A stretch of DNA of 64,000 bases from Stratiolaelaps scimitus. Its lineage: Eukaryota > Arthropoda > Arachnida > Mesostigmata > Laelapidae. Positions 31,696 to 45,521 of this stretch are shown in pieces. The notes under the pieces were generated by a model that saw nothing but the letters and a program-made list of their open reading frames with translations, was not told the DNA's origin and searched no databases. The position numbers were made by a program, and so were the translations under genes. The DNA lies in contig JABWDB010000005.1 in assembly GCA_019614645.1 (NCBI GenBank), positions 8,650,001 through 8,714,000 on the forward strand, read 5' to 3'. Numbering within the stretch: the stretch's first letter is position 1; each line of letters begins with the position of its first letter.

Positions 31696-34475
31696 AGCAT
31701 AAGGCGTCCATCTGCCAGGGGCTATATAGTAGTGTTACTGAGTGTCGTCCATGTATTATATGATTCCTTTACCCGAGCAGAGCTTTACCAACGCGAGCAC
31801 CTTACAATGCAGGGAGCCTAATATAACTTAATCGTAACTTCATGAGCACGCAAGAACTAACAGACGGGCAGGTGGAGATCAAATCCTCCTTCACGCTTGT
31901 AGCTAGCTAGTAGAATTTGTCCTTACAAGGGCAACGAATTGCGATACTCTTCTAATTGTTGCTCACCGACTGCAAGCGATCGCGATCTCATACGAATCTC
32001 AAACAGAAGCAAACGACAACGACCCGTTACAGTGAGTTAAGGAACGACCACGGTGTATGTTTCCATCCTGTACAAACATATACCGCCACCACGTCGCGCC
32101 ATCTGTGTGGCGGCCCCACATTCTCTTCACGCCATGGAACAGTAGATTGGGATCCGGCCAACCATTGCAATTGGTTCAGTTACATCAGACACTGCCCGAC
32201 ACGCGATGAAGTCATATGACTGATACCAGCGGCTGGGCATTTTGCCCCCCAAAAAAAAAGACACAACAATGAACGAGAACACTATGATGGTGTTCATCAA
32301 CTTCGCTCACCCTCAAACGAGATACAACTATACTAATCGTAGATGATCGTCCGGTTAATAGCAGCCTGTTCACGCATACAGCGGTGAATAGGTAACATCC
32401 GGCAAAACACGAACAGACACAGGAGGACACTACGTCCACGAATTTGCTATATGGTGCTACTCGCTCAGCGTGCCGTGCGTACCACCAAGCGAACGTTGTG
32501 GAGAACGCCGGGCGTAAGACGCGACACCAGCGCGAACCTGTGAAACTATGAGCTCCTAGCAACTCGGAACAACATCAGATCATCTGTGTCTAGAACGTCA
32601 CAGTGGATCCAGTCGAGTGTGCTGGACAGCGCACGCTAACGGAACCACTGGGTAGTTCGCAAGCGGCAGGACAACAGATGATACCAAAGCGAATTTACGT
32701 TACGCACTGCCGGAGTCAATATGTCGGAGTCAACATGCGAAGGTGCATAGGATCGTATCATCATAGTTCAGTTCATGTGTTTGTCCCAGCAAAGTTGGTT
32801 GCCGCGTTATCAATTGCATAGAGGCAGGAAGGCATCAAGCGATCCGCTAGCTAGCAAAATGGCTCGACTCGTTGTTTGGCGATCATTTGGACGCTGTGCG
32901 TTTATTTCTCGATGACGAGATGAGTCTCGCCTGGCGCAACTGAGCAACACTACAGCTAGTAGCTGTGAGGGACGAGTTATTATTATTATGAAGTTATTAA
33001 ACAACGATCAAATCGCAACATGCCACAGGGCGTCAGCTGTGGGAAAAAATCGAGGATCAATCAATACGGTGCGGCTATGTCGTCGAGGTGTAGGTTCGCT
33101 TACGTAGATTACCGACTACTGCACTGCTTCAAGCCGAGAAACACGTTTGTTGCAAATAGCTTCCAATGAAAAAGTGCTTGGTTTTGCCTTTGTCTCTGTA
33201 TCAGATAAAAAAAAAGCATTGTATTGTGAATGCCTAAGGAAACCGGCCAGTTGCTGCAGCTAATGACACGTTTAGCTGGAGCATTTCGAAAAGCGACCTC
33301 TTTGAAACACAAATGGACATGGATATGGTTCCGGAGAGGGCATTACGAAAACCGAGGCTTGTTACAACCTACAACAGAAACTGATAAAGCTAGACGCTCA
33401 CATTCATTTTTTGCCTGGCTCACTGCAGGTTCTCGAATTCCGTCGTTCCGAGCAGCACTTGCGCCTCATTTGCAGGGTTCAATTTGACCTCTGCATTCAC
33501 ACAGAGTGTCGGCTACGATACCACAATAGGTAACAGTGTTCCACAAGCCGCATCGCGTTAGGTATTAACACGCAGGTCGGGCGAGGTCAATTCTGTACGA
33601 GCTCAACGCGCGCAGTTCGTCTAGTATCGAATTGCACCCTGCGACATGAAATCGCGATGATATAATAATTTCAACTCGTACAATTCACTCGTGGAATCGC
33701 TGCCACCCCGAACGCCACCGCCGCCGCCGCGTCCGCCACCTACACCAGAGCATGAAGCAAACTCGTAAAGCTCATCTGACGATAAAGACACAGCCGACGG
33801 CATGCGCCAAATCGCCAATAAAACTAGTATAGTGGTAGTTGGCATAATGGCTAGACGTGTGTGCGTGTATCGATTTCAAGAGGGGCAAATTGTCTATCGC
33901 TGTTGACCTTGATCTGCTGCTCATCGGCATTCGAGCGTTGTCACTGCATCGTCAACGGCAATGAAACGACTGACGAGTAGCGAAGAATTTTGAGGAAAAC
34001 TACAAAGTGTTCTCCGAAGGCACCATCAATGAAGCCGATCGCATCGCAATCAATGCCGATGATACCTCTCCTCAACGAAGTCCTAGATGAGCGTTTCTCG
34101 CGTAGCTCGATTCTCCCGGGGCCGCTTGCTATCCCGCGGTACGTGAGCTTGCATCTGTGCGACGACGTACGCTTGTGGGCCGTTTCGTGTTTCTCTCTGC
34201 CAGTATGCATATGTGCGAACAGTGTGGAAGGTCGCCTCCGTCGAGGCGGCGACAGCCGGATCCATCGGCTACGCGAAGCGCTACCATGAACGCCAGCATG
34301 AACGTGGCTCGGATCGGTGTCATTCGGTAACTGAGACAGGAGCGATGGAATCCGACCATTCCGACACAGTGTAACCCTCTGGTCATCACAGGGCTGGTAG
34401 CCTGCAACGGGTGCGACAACGGGGTTCGCGGCGATGTAACAGTGAGGAAGTGTATGTCGTTAATCGTAGCAAAAA

Positions 34476-34532
34476 ATTAGACACCTGAATATATATATAT
34501 ATATATATATATTCACCATTAGACACCTGAAT
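34476..34532. repeat. Duplicated 15-mer flanking an (AT)n run
   Basis: ATTAGACACCTGAAT occurs at 34476 and 34518 on either side of an (AT)n tract of about 24 bases. This would fit replication slippage across the microsatellite. Confidence 0.8.
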
Positions 34533-36297
34533 GGTATGTTATGTAATTTGCGTTGGCGCCGACTGAGGGACAGTATCCGTAAAGGCAAGCCACATAGCAC
34601 CACCATTTAGCCATTCGGCGACAATCGATCTTTGTTTCGACTAAGCCAATCAATGTTCACCGGAAGACTGCTAACCGTTTTCCGGTAATTCGCGATCACA
34701 AACGCTCTCGGCATGTGTGTGAGTGTTTCAGAGAAAAAGCGTTGAGCTAACCAAGCGCGGTCTCATGGACCGCCATTCCGCTGACGAACGTTAGCAAGGC
34801 GGGTGAAGCAAGCTAACCTTCGGTCTAGATGGTGGTGACCACGATGATATGGATCAAATATGCGAATCATGCATACTCACCTATCCCGGTAGCATGCCCG
34901 TAATCGCTAATGCGGTCACTGTTGGAATACTGTTGCATACCGGCAGTATACGCAAGGCATGCTTTGATTCTAGTCTGAATTATTCGAATGACTAGGCTAT
35001 CTACAATCACATGAGTTTTGGAGGCAACCACCACTCCAGCAAAACTCTGCATTATGATGTCCATTGAACTCCACCCGTAAAGAATATCCAAAATCGTTAT
35101 CGAGTGTTCCGTCTTAGTTTTGCTGAGTTAAACAAAGTGTAACTATACAGTCGAATTATTGAAGCAATTGGGGACAGGGGGTCAGGCCGAGGCTGTCATG
35201 GTCACTCCCGAGGCAGGCGATGATAGCATTGCCTCTCAGCACAGTGAGAAAAAGACACTGCAGAAGGAAGAACTCTAGCTAGAGGGTGCTAGAGTGTCAA
35301 CCAGCGTGCGGTCCCAAACGAGGTGCTGGCCTCGGTGAAAGGGGATGAGTGTGAGGCCGTCGGGGGCGGCGCTCATCCATCGAGTCGAGACGAGGCGGCT
35401 CCCTTGTGCAAGGTACACCTTTCACGAGCTTATCATTAAGCGTCGTGTGACGCGGCTGGCCTCGTCGCTCGTACAATAGGCAGTGGTGGCCATTCGTCCC
35501 GGCAGGGTCCCCGCAACCGTTGCAGCTGTGGGTCGCAGGGGCCAACAACAGGCCAACCACAGGGGCCCCGAAGGCCCCACATTGAACCGGAGAGAGAGAG
35601 AGAGACAGAGACAAAGAGATCGTCGAGAGCAGTTCTTGCTCTTCGTCCAGTTCAGCACATTCAAACGGCTCGGCAAGCTGGCTTGGACGTTCAACGACAC
35701 TCTGTTATTATTGTTGTTCCATGAATATATCCTCGATTCGTTCACGTATCGTATACATCGTGCGCCACGCTCGTGAACGGACACGCCGTCCATAAGCGCA
35801 ATACGCTGATCATGATTCACGTGATGCATATTCGTAATTATGCTTGCAGATCATATTTTCGCAGAAGAAACGCCGAGTAACTGAGTTGGGAGCGTGGAGT
35901 CAACGTCGTATCCAGAGCAAACGCTAGAAGCAACTCGATGAACGACTGTGCGACAGAAAGATAAACAAACAAATACGTATCTATCTTCCACAGCCCAATG
36001 TTTCTTCAATGTGCTGAGCATTCATAAACAGCCGCTAGAAAACAGCGGCTTAAAATAAACACACAGCTGTAAGTGTTGTACGAGCGAATCTATCATATTC
36101 GATGTTTTGCATGGCCCCATGCTGTGATTCTCTGTCCGCTGTTGTATCAATTGAATTCGCCGTGTACTGAGTGGACGATACGTTTCTGAACCAGGAAACC
36201 CTGTGAGATACCAGCATGATTTTGTCGCAGAAAAATAATTGCGTTATGCTACCCATAACGTACCTGACATTAATACGTCAGGTCAAAATTATGAATG

Positions 36298-36340
<43 letters not shown>

Positions 36341-38823
36341 GTACCGTAGCAGTATTCGTACTTTAGACATTTAGACTGACTGTCCACTGCCTATCCACTT
36401 CATCGCACCTGCATAATAGGGATTTTCATTAGGAGATTATTCTGGAATTTAAACAATGTATCTCGTAATCCGGATCTAGCAAGAGACTAACTAGTAGTCA
36501 ACGCTGTTAGGAGAAGCTCTAACTGCTTCGGTGTTAATCGCCACAGCGCTAACACGTCGACGTGTTAATTCGCTGGTGGCAATGTCAAGCAGACAGCTAT
36601 CATCTATGTCGCCATTGGTCTTAAACGGCGAAACCCATGCTAGTGGCCGCCGCCGCCAAAGAGAAAAAACAGGGAGCCCAATTACTGCAGCGATAACGGA
36701 GTGCGTGTGGAAATCTGAATATGAGAAGTAATCAAATGATGAACACATATGAGCATCAGGAGTATATTGAATAGATAATATCAACAGAAGGTTGTTGACT
36801 GTTGTCTTCTAACGCCGTTGGCGAACCGACACGTGGCAAACAAGAGCGAGACAAAACAACAACAACACATGTTTCTCTGTAAACTTCGATTTGAGTTTAC
36901 CGCAGCTATTTTGCCACGAAGAAATTTTTACTTGGTGCTTGAACGCGAGATGCGTGTAGTATGTGCTTGCGTCATTAATAATTATATTGGGAAAAACACA
37001 ATAATCGCAGATAGTGTGTATTCATTGCGTATCATATGGCACATTGACACTGTGCAAAAATATGCGCTACCTATATATATATATATATATATATATGATG
37101 GGATCTGTCATTATGGCGTTCCGGCCAAACAGATTAACGTGAGAATAGAAAAACTGAGTACTCACCAGTCAGCGACAACAACAAAAAAAAGACACGAGAC
37201 AAAAACCCTCGCGATGCAAATGATTTGGCTGATACTAAACATCCGTTTGAGAAGCGATCGCCAGCTGTTGTGAGATATAACTGCTGCTCTGCTGAATAAA
37301 TATTATATCTGCCGAGAGACACAATAGTGGGAAAGCCGACGCTTTCCTATACTTAACACGTACATATACAATAGATCGTAGCACTATTGGAGGTGGTCAG
37401 CGAGTAGTCAATAGTTGATCGATAGGAGGACTCGCGCAGCTGGGTTTTGTTCTGAGAACTGCGGCTGGAGCTCGGCTGTGGTCGAGGGGTCAGTCCCTGC
37501 CGTGCTGTGCTCAACGAGTGCCGATTCGAATACCGGCAGAGCGATTTTAGCATGCTCGTTCACGCATCACGAAGCGTCTGTTCTTGTGATGAGAAGGACG
37601 ACTAGAAACCCTTATTGCGCTAGGCAGAATCCTTGTGCAGCTACCGTCTAGCAACTGGCAAGGTTCCACTGTTCGGTAATTGACAATCTCCACGTGGCCT
37701 TTTTCGGTAAAACGGTTTACTCAAGACACTTCGGGCCTTCCTGCTTATCACGTCCACGGTTACGGCTGACGTCAAGCGGGGGACAACTTGAAACTTCGAT
37801 TACCTCATGCGCTGTAGTCCTGTTGAGGCTTTGATTGAGGGCCAGATGCATTGAGATATGTCTACATCACGGTTCCTCCACGACATTTATGGGAGAATCA
37901 ACCGGGGTTTTGTAATATAGCGGTCCCCCTGCATAGAATAACGCTCGCACAGAACGGAGCGCAGGGCCGCGTTATACTCAGATATCGAAAAAATAGAATA
38001 AGATTCACATCTCGGAAGAGGCAAATCACCTGGCAATAATCCTGTTCTAGTTATTTTCCATGTGTCTAGTTCGGAGATTCTAATAAACGGCTAAGATCTT
38101 TTTTCCGGACTTGCCACGACTCCGAATGTATTTCGATGCTCAATTCGATCACGGCTGGCCCCCATTACAGAGAATGGCACAAACAAACCTTCAAATGGTA
38201 TTCGATTTACGACCAATGAGCCAATTTGTTCCTTAACCGGACAATTTCATCGTGTGTGTTACGTCTGGACGAAGCATTCCAAGTAAAGCTATTTCGTCGA
38301 GCACAAGCGGGCATTTGGATGCGTGTTCAATTTGTCTATAAAACTACTATAAAAAAATACCCTTGTCTACCAAGGGTCTTCGCCTGAATACTAAAGGTGC
38401 TCACTGTCACTACATTTGCTGTTACTCGTCAAGGAATACACCGGGCGATAGCTTATTCTGTCGAACAAAGCTAGTGATCGAACATAGTTGTTGCAAATTT
38501 CCAAACAAGCGACGTAGTTGTCCGTAGTTGAGCTCTCGCAATTATCGTTGCATCGTGGTCACCACCATGCCGCGATCGCGGATGCGAATCTTGCCAGCAT
38601 GAGAACCGCCGACGCTGAACTATATATCGTAGTATCGGCATATTGAGATAAGTGCGCTGAGTGAAATCGGGTAATAGTTAATAAAAAATTTCAAAAATTA
38701 ATCGGTACAGCAGTTTCGAGGAGGGCGGTCGTCACTGGCAATTTCCGAAAGAGCCAGCTGTACTCCGACGCTGCAACAGACCGCGGGAGGTACCCGCACT
38801 TCCAGGTTGGGTCGACGGGGCTG

Positions 38824-38902
38824 ACACACACCGCAATAGTGTGTTAGACAAAACGAAGAGATAACACACACCGCAATAGTGTGCTAGATGAAATGAAGAG
38901 AT
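38824..38902. repeat. Two-copy direct repeat with 40-bp period
   Basis: ACACACACCGCAATAGTGTG is found at about 38825 and 38865, followed by (T/C)TAGA(C/T)(A/G)AAA(C/T)GAAGAGAT in both. CACACCGCAATAGTGTG is itself a short palindrome. Confidence 0.8.
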
Positions 38903-40269
38903 TTTTCCAACGAAATGGCAGTCACTTAGCACATTCGGTGAATCCATGACAAAGCGTCGGCCAAAGCACTACGCGAGAAACATTCAGGTGTTGGGTCCAT
39001 CCAGCCATATCAGGGCATATATTCCCCTGGGCGCACCCACTGGCAAACGCAGCCGACCGTATTGTATAATAGATTGGGTCTCACGGGACCTTTAATCTTT
39101 GTGGTCAATGGATAGACGATATCTTCGCCTGCCAACGACGCGACAAGCCGAACGATTGAAACACGTTAGGCGTGCTTTGTACGATGTCCCAGCACGAAAG
39201 CAACATTATCTAAACGGCGCCCCTCGCGCCCAAATGACGACGCACGCCGCGGAGACTGCCCAGGAGGGGCGCGAATCGACAGCTCTGAATTGACAGCAAT
39301 GATCTATCCAGCCTCGCAAACCTGGATGTTGCTTGGGAAAAGCTGACAGAGCGACCAGTGCGCGACATCGTGTAACGGGACGAGTACACTCCAGCGTTAG
39401 AAAATTGCATACATAGTATTGTTACAGTGAAATCGATAATGATGCCAGACAATTTAACACACTTCGGGAGTTATCAACGCTATCAGTACTACACGAACGC
39501 GACTGGATAAAGGAGGCGTATCCAAACACATGGAGGACATAATTGCGATTAAACAAAACATTTTGCATGAAAATTAAGTATGTTTGCGCTGTTTACCGAG
39601 TAACAAACGGGCCCTATGTACACCTAAAAACACAACCCACCTGTTGAATATAGCTAAATTTCAACGGGGTTCATTGTCTCAGCGGCGAGTTAATCGGGCC
39701 CATTCGGATATTACACTTGGCAGGCATAAACCACTTCTGCACATTTGCTAAATCACGACCCCACCTACGCCCCCCGCCCCCCTCCCCGCAAATTTTCAAC
39801 TCGAATTTTCCTCGTATGATTGTTGTCATTGTTATCCATAGCACATTTCTCAGTTGTCACAATAAAACCACAGCCATGTGGCGTCCATTGTCACCCTGGC
39901 CATACTTCGCCACCGCTGCTTTCCGACCATAAGGCGGCGGCGGCGACGACGACGGTCAAAACCGAAGGTTTCTCTAATCATTCATCTCTCTCACTCTTTC
40001 TCGGGACTATCTATCAATCTATCTGTTTGCATGTCAGCGTCCGTACCGTATGTGTGTGTGTGTGTGTATATGTATACACGCTATCTGTGTTCCAGGGTTG
40101 CCTTCGTAACGCGGCCGCAAAATACGCCATAGATATCGTTCAGTGTTGTTGTTACGACGAAACGGATAATGCCCATTGCGTTTGGCGGGTCGACAAACAG
40201 ACACACGGTCGCACACGAGGTTTGTTCGTCTCCATCATCATTGCTTTATCGTTAGTCATCGACGCTTCC

Positions 40270-41564
40270 TTTGTGGAGCAAGCGGCGACGAAGGCCGCGG
40301 CAGCAAATGACGACGAACGGTTGGAACGCCGCCGCCGCCGCCATTCCACAGGGCGTTCAGGAGCGAGTCAGTTGTGAGGTGGCTGGAGCCAGCGTTGATG
40401 GTCTACCTGTTCGACGAAGGATTGGCTTCGCTGGTATCCGGATCCTCTATTTCTATCGCTCTTGTGGTGTTAGCTCTGTATGTCTTTAGTCTGCTTGTCC
40501 GGAGCAGGTCCTTTCAAGCGGCTTAGGCACATAGGCCGACACAGGCAGACGGACAGATATGCAGACAGTCGGACTGTCGGCTGTGCCTATTGTAGGCCAA
40601 AGCCGCTTCTTAAAGTCAGTCAGGCTCCCTTGTTCACCCCAATATTGTTCTTCACCTCCCATATATAGAGCTACGCGACCCTCCCGTTGTCGACCCACCC
40701 TCGACAAGAGGTAGAATAAGAACAAGCAACAACCCATTCGGAACCGTCACAGCAACATGATCCTGGCTACAGAGCCACAGGCTATTATTAGTTAGACATA
40801 TCATATGAACATATATATATATATATATACATAGGCACAAGGGTCGCTGGCAACAGTACGCATACCGCCTACCTCACTCGCTGTGGTTACATTTGCCGTC
40901 GGGAATCACCATAGGGAGACACGTTTATTCCTTTTTGCATACGCGAACGCACAGCTCACTAAGTCACTTCACTAAATCCACAACGATGCGATGGGCTGAG
41001 CTGGGCGACAACTGGACGCTCGTTTAGATCGATCGCGGCCCGGCCGGGTGTCTGGTTGAGGCCACAGTCGTCGGAATTATGACCGACCCGGTCCTAACTT
41101 TAGAGGTCTGTCGGTCGCTCGGTGGGCCAGACGCGTTCAATTACCAGTTTCTTGGTGTGGCTGAGACGAAGAGCCAACAAAACGGCGACACTGCCAGAAA
41201 TACTCGAACGAAAGGCTTCCAACGAGACGAGACGATGTGGTGCGAAACTTGCGATCCGACTACTCAGCTTCTGGTTATGCTGGTTGTTCGCCGGGTGTCC
41301 GTTGCTTGTTTGGTTGTTTGCTTGAAGTTGTCCTTTAAAAGTACAACCGGGCGAACGCTTGCCGTCGCTACCGCTGCTGTCCCAGCTACTTGTTCAATGT
41401 CCCTTTTGTCCGCACGAGTTTGTACGGATGTATCTTCAGAGAACTTCGCAGCACGCAAAATTCATTGGATAAAACGTTCAAAGTCAAAGTTCGTTTCGAC
41501 TTGCACCTATGACTTGGACCAGCAGCTGCAAAGTTCTTACAGTTGTTTCGAGGATCCTCCTATT

Positions 41565-41596
<32 letters not shown>

Positions 41597-44550
41597 CAAT
41601 ACAATTATGTATCCAGTGGTTAAGAATGATGGGGTTTCCGCATCATCGAAGTCGTCACCCGACCGTTGTTGAGGTCGTCACTGAGGCCAGCGCCAAACGC
41701 GGAATTCACTCGATGTTCGATGACATAGACGTTTTCGGCGTGACACCCGTACACACACTCATTTAGAACAAATACGAGCCGAAATATGATATGCAGCACT
41801 GTTTGTATGCCAACTCTCAACTCTCGTCGACATTCGGTACCGCGTCCGTTGGCGGTTAACCTGCGCCGCTCGTTCGATAGCTCGACGACACGAAGCAACC
41901 CAAAACGCTATCCACGGCTAAACACAGCAACGACACGATGAGCACGCCGAAATTTGCAATGTCTCATCTACATAAGCGCTACATAAATATATGCATGCGC
42001 AACACACACAGCCCGAGACACTCATGGACCTACACAAGCGGTGGCCAGGCAGAATACAAGCGGTCACCACTTCGACGACGATCTATGGACTACACAGGCG
42101 GAGCAGCTCCGGCACGGCCAGCTACCGAGCTGCCCAACAGCAATGACCGAACAGCTTTTTTTTCTCTCTCGTTTGTGTTGCTCGAGGATCTCCTGTGAGC
42201 TTCTTCTTTCTTTTCTTCGGCGGTGTCTCAGCCCGCTCCCTCTGCTCGTCGTCACCGGCGGTCGCCGTACGCTTGAAGCCACCGCAGCGACACCCGGGGA
42301 TAAAGACGTCTTTCAATTACCAGCAGCACATCATGCGTTTCATCCTCCACCGTACGAGCTCGGTCGATGGACTACTACTCGACGTCGACGACAGCGGTGT
42401 ACGACTACGGGAGCGGGAGCGGCGTCGTCGGCGGCGGTGGTGGTGCCAGCAACATCGCCAGAACAGACGAACGAACGGATCAGCACTCACACTGGAAGCT
42501 GGCCAGCCAATCAGGCGGGCAGACAGACAACAGACCGAATGGCTAGCGAGATCTCACACAGTAACAGCAGCAGTAGCAGCAGCAGCAGCAACAGTAGCAG
42601 CCGCCGTAGTAGTGGCCGTTGCCGTAGCAGAGCGTTATGCTGTGGCGGATTGTGGAGTGCTGTTGCTGCTGATGCCGTTGCTGTGGCGGCGGCGGCGGCG
42701 CCGGCTGCTGCTGCTGCAGAAACAACAGCGAAGTTTGTCGCTGGGCACACACACACAGCAAAAACTAGCAGAAGACAACAGCAGCAGCAGCAGCAACAGT
42801 AGTAGTCGTAATAGGAGTAGCAGCGGTAGTAGCGTTGGCGACGACGACCGACAGCGGCGGCGGAACGCAACGGCGACTGCCAGCTACCAGCCACCAACAT
42901 CACCATGGACTGCACGAGTTGCGCTCTCTCTCTCCGCGCCCTCTCTTTCTCAGAGTTTGGTTCAGTTGTTGACCGTTGCCGCGGCCGCCGCTTAGCTCTC
43001 TCTCTCTCTCTCTGTTAGCCGGCCAGCCCCTTTCTTTTGCTGCCTGTTGCTTGCAGGCAGACGGACTCGAGCGCCACTGTTGCTGCGGGTACCGTGCCAC
43101 CTTGATAGTTTCTGCTCGTACTATTGCTACCCCTGATGCTCTTGCCGCTGCTCCAGCTCTAGAAGAACAACTCCAGTTGCCCTCTCTCTCTCTCTCTCTC
43201 TCTCTCTCCTTCCCGTCGTCCCTCTAGAACGCCGCCGCCGCTGCTGCTGTGGCTGGCGGTAATCCACTGCCAGAACTGGCGCGAACACTGAGCGACTACC
43301 ATCCGCCTCTTTTCAGTCTGGGAGCGACGAAAACGCGGTCGGCGCGGAACCTCTCCTCTTTTTTGTTTCTGCTTCTCGAACTTTGCGTTGCTATCCCATC
43401 ATTGTATTATGTCTATATATATATATATATATATATACAACAACACCACAGCAGCAGCAGCAGCAGTCGTTCCGCTGCAGTTGTAGTAATAGTAGGCCCT
43501 CGCTTGCGTCTGCAGGAGCGACTGCTGTGGTTGCCGTTATTGCGGCTACTGATGCTGCTACTACTGCTGCTACTGCCGTTGTTCGTCTCCTCTCCCGCTG
43601 CCGCCGCCGCTGTCGCTTGGCAGCCGATCCAATCTATCCTCCGCTGTCGATGTTCTGTTGCCGCCGCCACCGTTGACGCTGTCGTTACTGCTGCTTCTAC
43701 CAGCACAGGGCTGGCGACTCGCCATACAAAACCTGTTATGCTGTGTGGTAGCGGTGGCGACGGCGGCGGCGGCGACGCTACTCGCATGGCTGGATCCCCC
43801 CCTCCTGCAACCCCCATTCGTTGCTACTGCTGTCTGCGCTCACTGTGTGCTTCTTGTGTGCGAGAGTAGTGCGAGAGTATCGCGGATGGCTGCGGGTACT
43901 GTGTATTCTATGTAGTAGTTATGTTTATTATTATTATGGTAGTGATGCTGACGATGATGATGATGCTGATGATGATTCGGCGGCGCGGCTTTGCCCGCTC
44001 CGACCCGTCGTTGTTACAATAATAGCAAGGCACGGGGTAGGCGACGAGCCAGCAAGATGCACCCGCACACATAGAGAGATAAGCACAGAGTCTCGCTTGG
44101 CCGCAGGACAGCAGCGGCGGCGGCGGCGGCGATGGTAGACATGGTGCAATTGCTATGAACAGTCGGCAAAAATATCCAGGGACGAATGGCGGCGGTGACG
44201 AAAATTCGTTCTTGCCGCTGTTGCCGTTAGCAGGTTGATCGATGGGCCGACCAAGACCGCCTTCGCCCGAAATACTGCCGTGAGATATGGGTGCCGCTGC
44301 GAACTCTTGGAGTTACTGCAATTGCTGGCTAGATCTAAGATGCACTTTACAGTAACTACAACTCCTTCGACCATTTCGCCTACTAACTACCACTTGTTGA
44401 GTCTCGTTACCGCCACGGGGATTGGGACGATATTACGATGGAGGGTAAAGAAGAATGGTAGCAAGGAAACTTTTTCGAATTCGATGATCTTGCCTGTCGT
44501 CGTCGTCGATCGGTTCGGCTTCAATGCGGTTAGTTAGCTAAGAGGCAGGC
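40270..44550. promoter_or_regulatory. CpG- and triplet-rich block, possible promoter/5' UTR region
   Basis: A long stretch rich in CAG/CTG, CGG/CCG and GAC triplets (dense at about 42540-42800, 43440-43720 and 44110-44140), with CT runs at 42996 and 43181. Base content differs sharply from the flanks. It lies between the divergent citron (minus) and mRpL50 (plus) genes. Long ORFs on both strands and several frames over the same bases arise from triplet bias, so none is called as a gene. A promoter or untranslated first exon is my inference. Confidence 0.35.
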
Positions 44551-45521
44551 GAGCGGGCTGCCTATTATATCATGAGCGATTCTGATCACATAATGTCTCT
44601 TTGGTTGCTATTGTCGCGGCGGTACAACATGAACTCCTCGTGTTCGATTGACCGGAGTCTTCCCAGAAATGGAGACTTTCCACCCGGCTAATCGCGATGA
44701 GAGGCGCGATGGGAAGCTGGAACAGCGAGAATTCAATATCAGGCAAGCTACGCTACCTCGGTATCATAATAAAATAGCATGTTTCGACCAAGCTCATAAG
44801 AGAGCCCTAGTCCGATGAAATGGAATACCACTATGTCGCTGTTTCGTGACGCTCAATTTCAATCAACCCTTGATTGATCCGCGGCGTGAGCAGAACATAT
44901 TCATGATCTTAGCCGTAATCATTGCTGGTGTGACTAAGCGATTCTGTCATAGACGTCGTCTTCATCGGCGCTTTTCTCGTCAGCTATATTAAGTAGTCCT
45001 AAATCGCACATTAGTACAACACAAGGGCACACTGTCTGCCTCATTGCATTATCTCATGTGTAACATTTCACGCAATATTGTGAATCCGCATGCCAACCTG
45101 TTTTTTCTCTCCCTTTGAGCGTGCCTTCATCTGACTGTCCATGGCAGGCCCCCGGTACCCCTGTGAGGCGCTGTTTTAGTGAACCCAGCGCAGATTGACA
45201 CGTCGAAATATCGGCCGTTTACGACCCCATTTTTAAGTCGTTCACTTTTAGCTAATTACGAAAACTTCAATAATCAATATCTAGCTGAAAAAACTATGTC
45301 AAAAAAATCGTCATCACATGTTTTGTTCATTCAGCTTTGTCAGGGAGCCATGTTATAATTGCTATTCATAGATATATTTACATAACATATATACATAACA
45401 AAAAAAAAAAATCTGTATTTACATGCACGAACAACGTGTCTAACGGCTCCGCCTAACCGAGTTCCCGAAATCGAAACCGCACCATCGCTTGCCTAGTCCT
45501 TAAAAATTCGTTCATTCCAAG
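44551..45521. other. Immediate upstream region of mRpL50
   Basis: AT-richer sequence with no ORF of note. The mRpL50 promoter should be here, but no clear TATA box or initiator can be assigned. Confidence 0.4.

Larger units (their letters stand above)
30400..40250. other. Upstream interval of the citron gene without a supported gene
   Basis: Mixed sequence with microsatellites and small duplications. Two minus-strand ORFs begin with hydrophobic, signal-peptide-like leaders (start near 33845, and the inner Met near 34309), but they have no exon partners. The 5' UTR exons and promoter of the minus-strand citron gene are expected in this interval or in the GC-rich block to the right. Confidence 0.5.

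Noticed and set aside
41079..41672. 197-codon plus-strand ORF
   Set aside because: Includes an (AT)n run translated as Ile-Tyr repeats; no homology recognised.
42041..42995. Long plus-strand ORFs (253 and 266 codons) in two frames
   Set aside because: Both frames and the reverse strand are open over the same CAG/CTG-rich bases. The products are Ser/Ala/Arg/Gln low-complexity runs with no domain or splice context.
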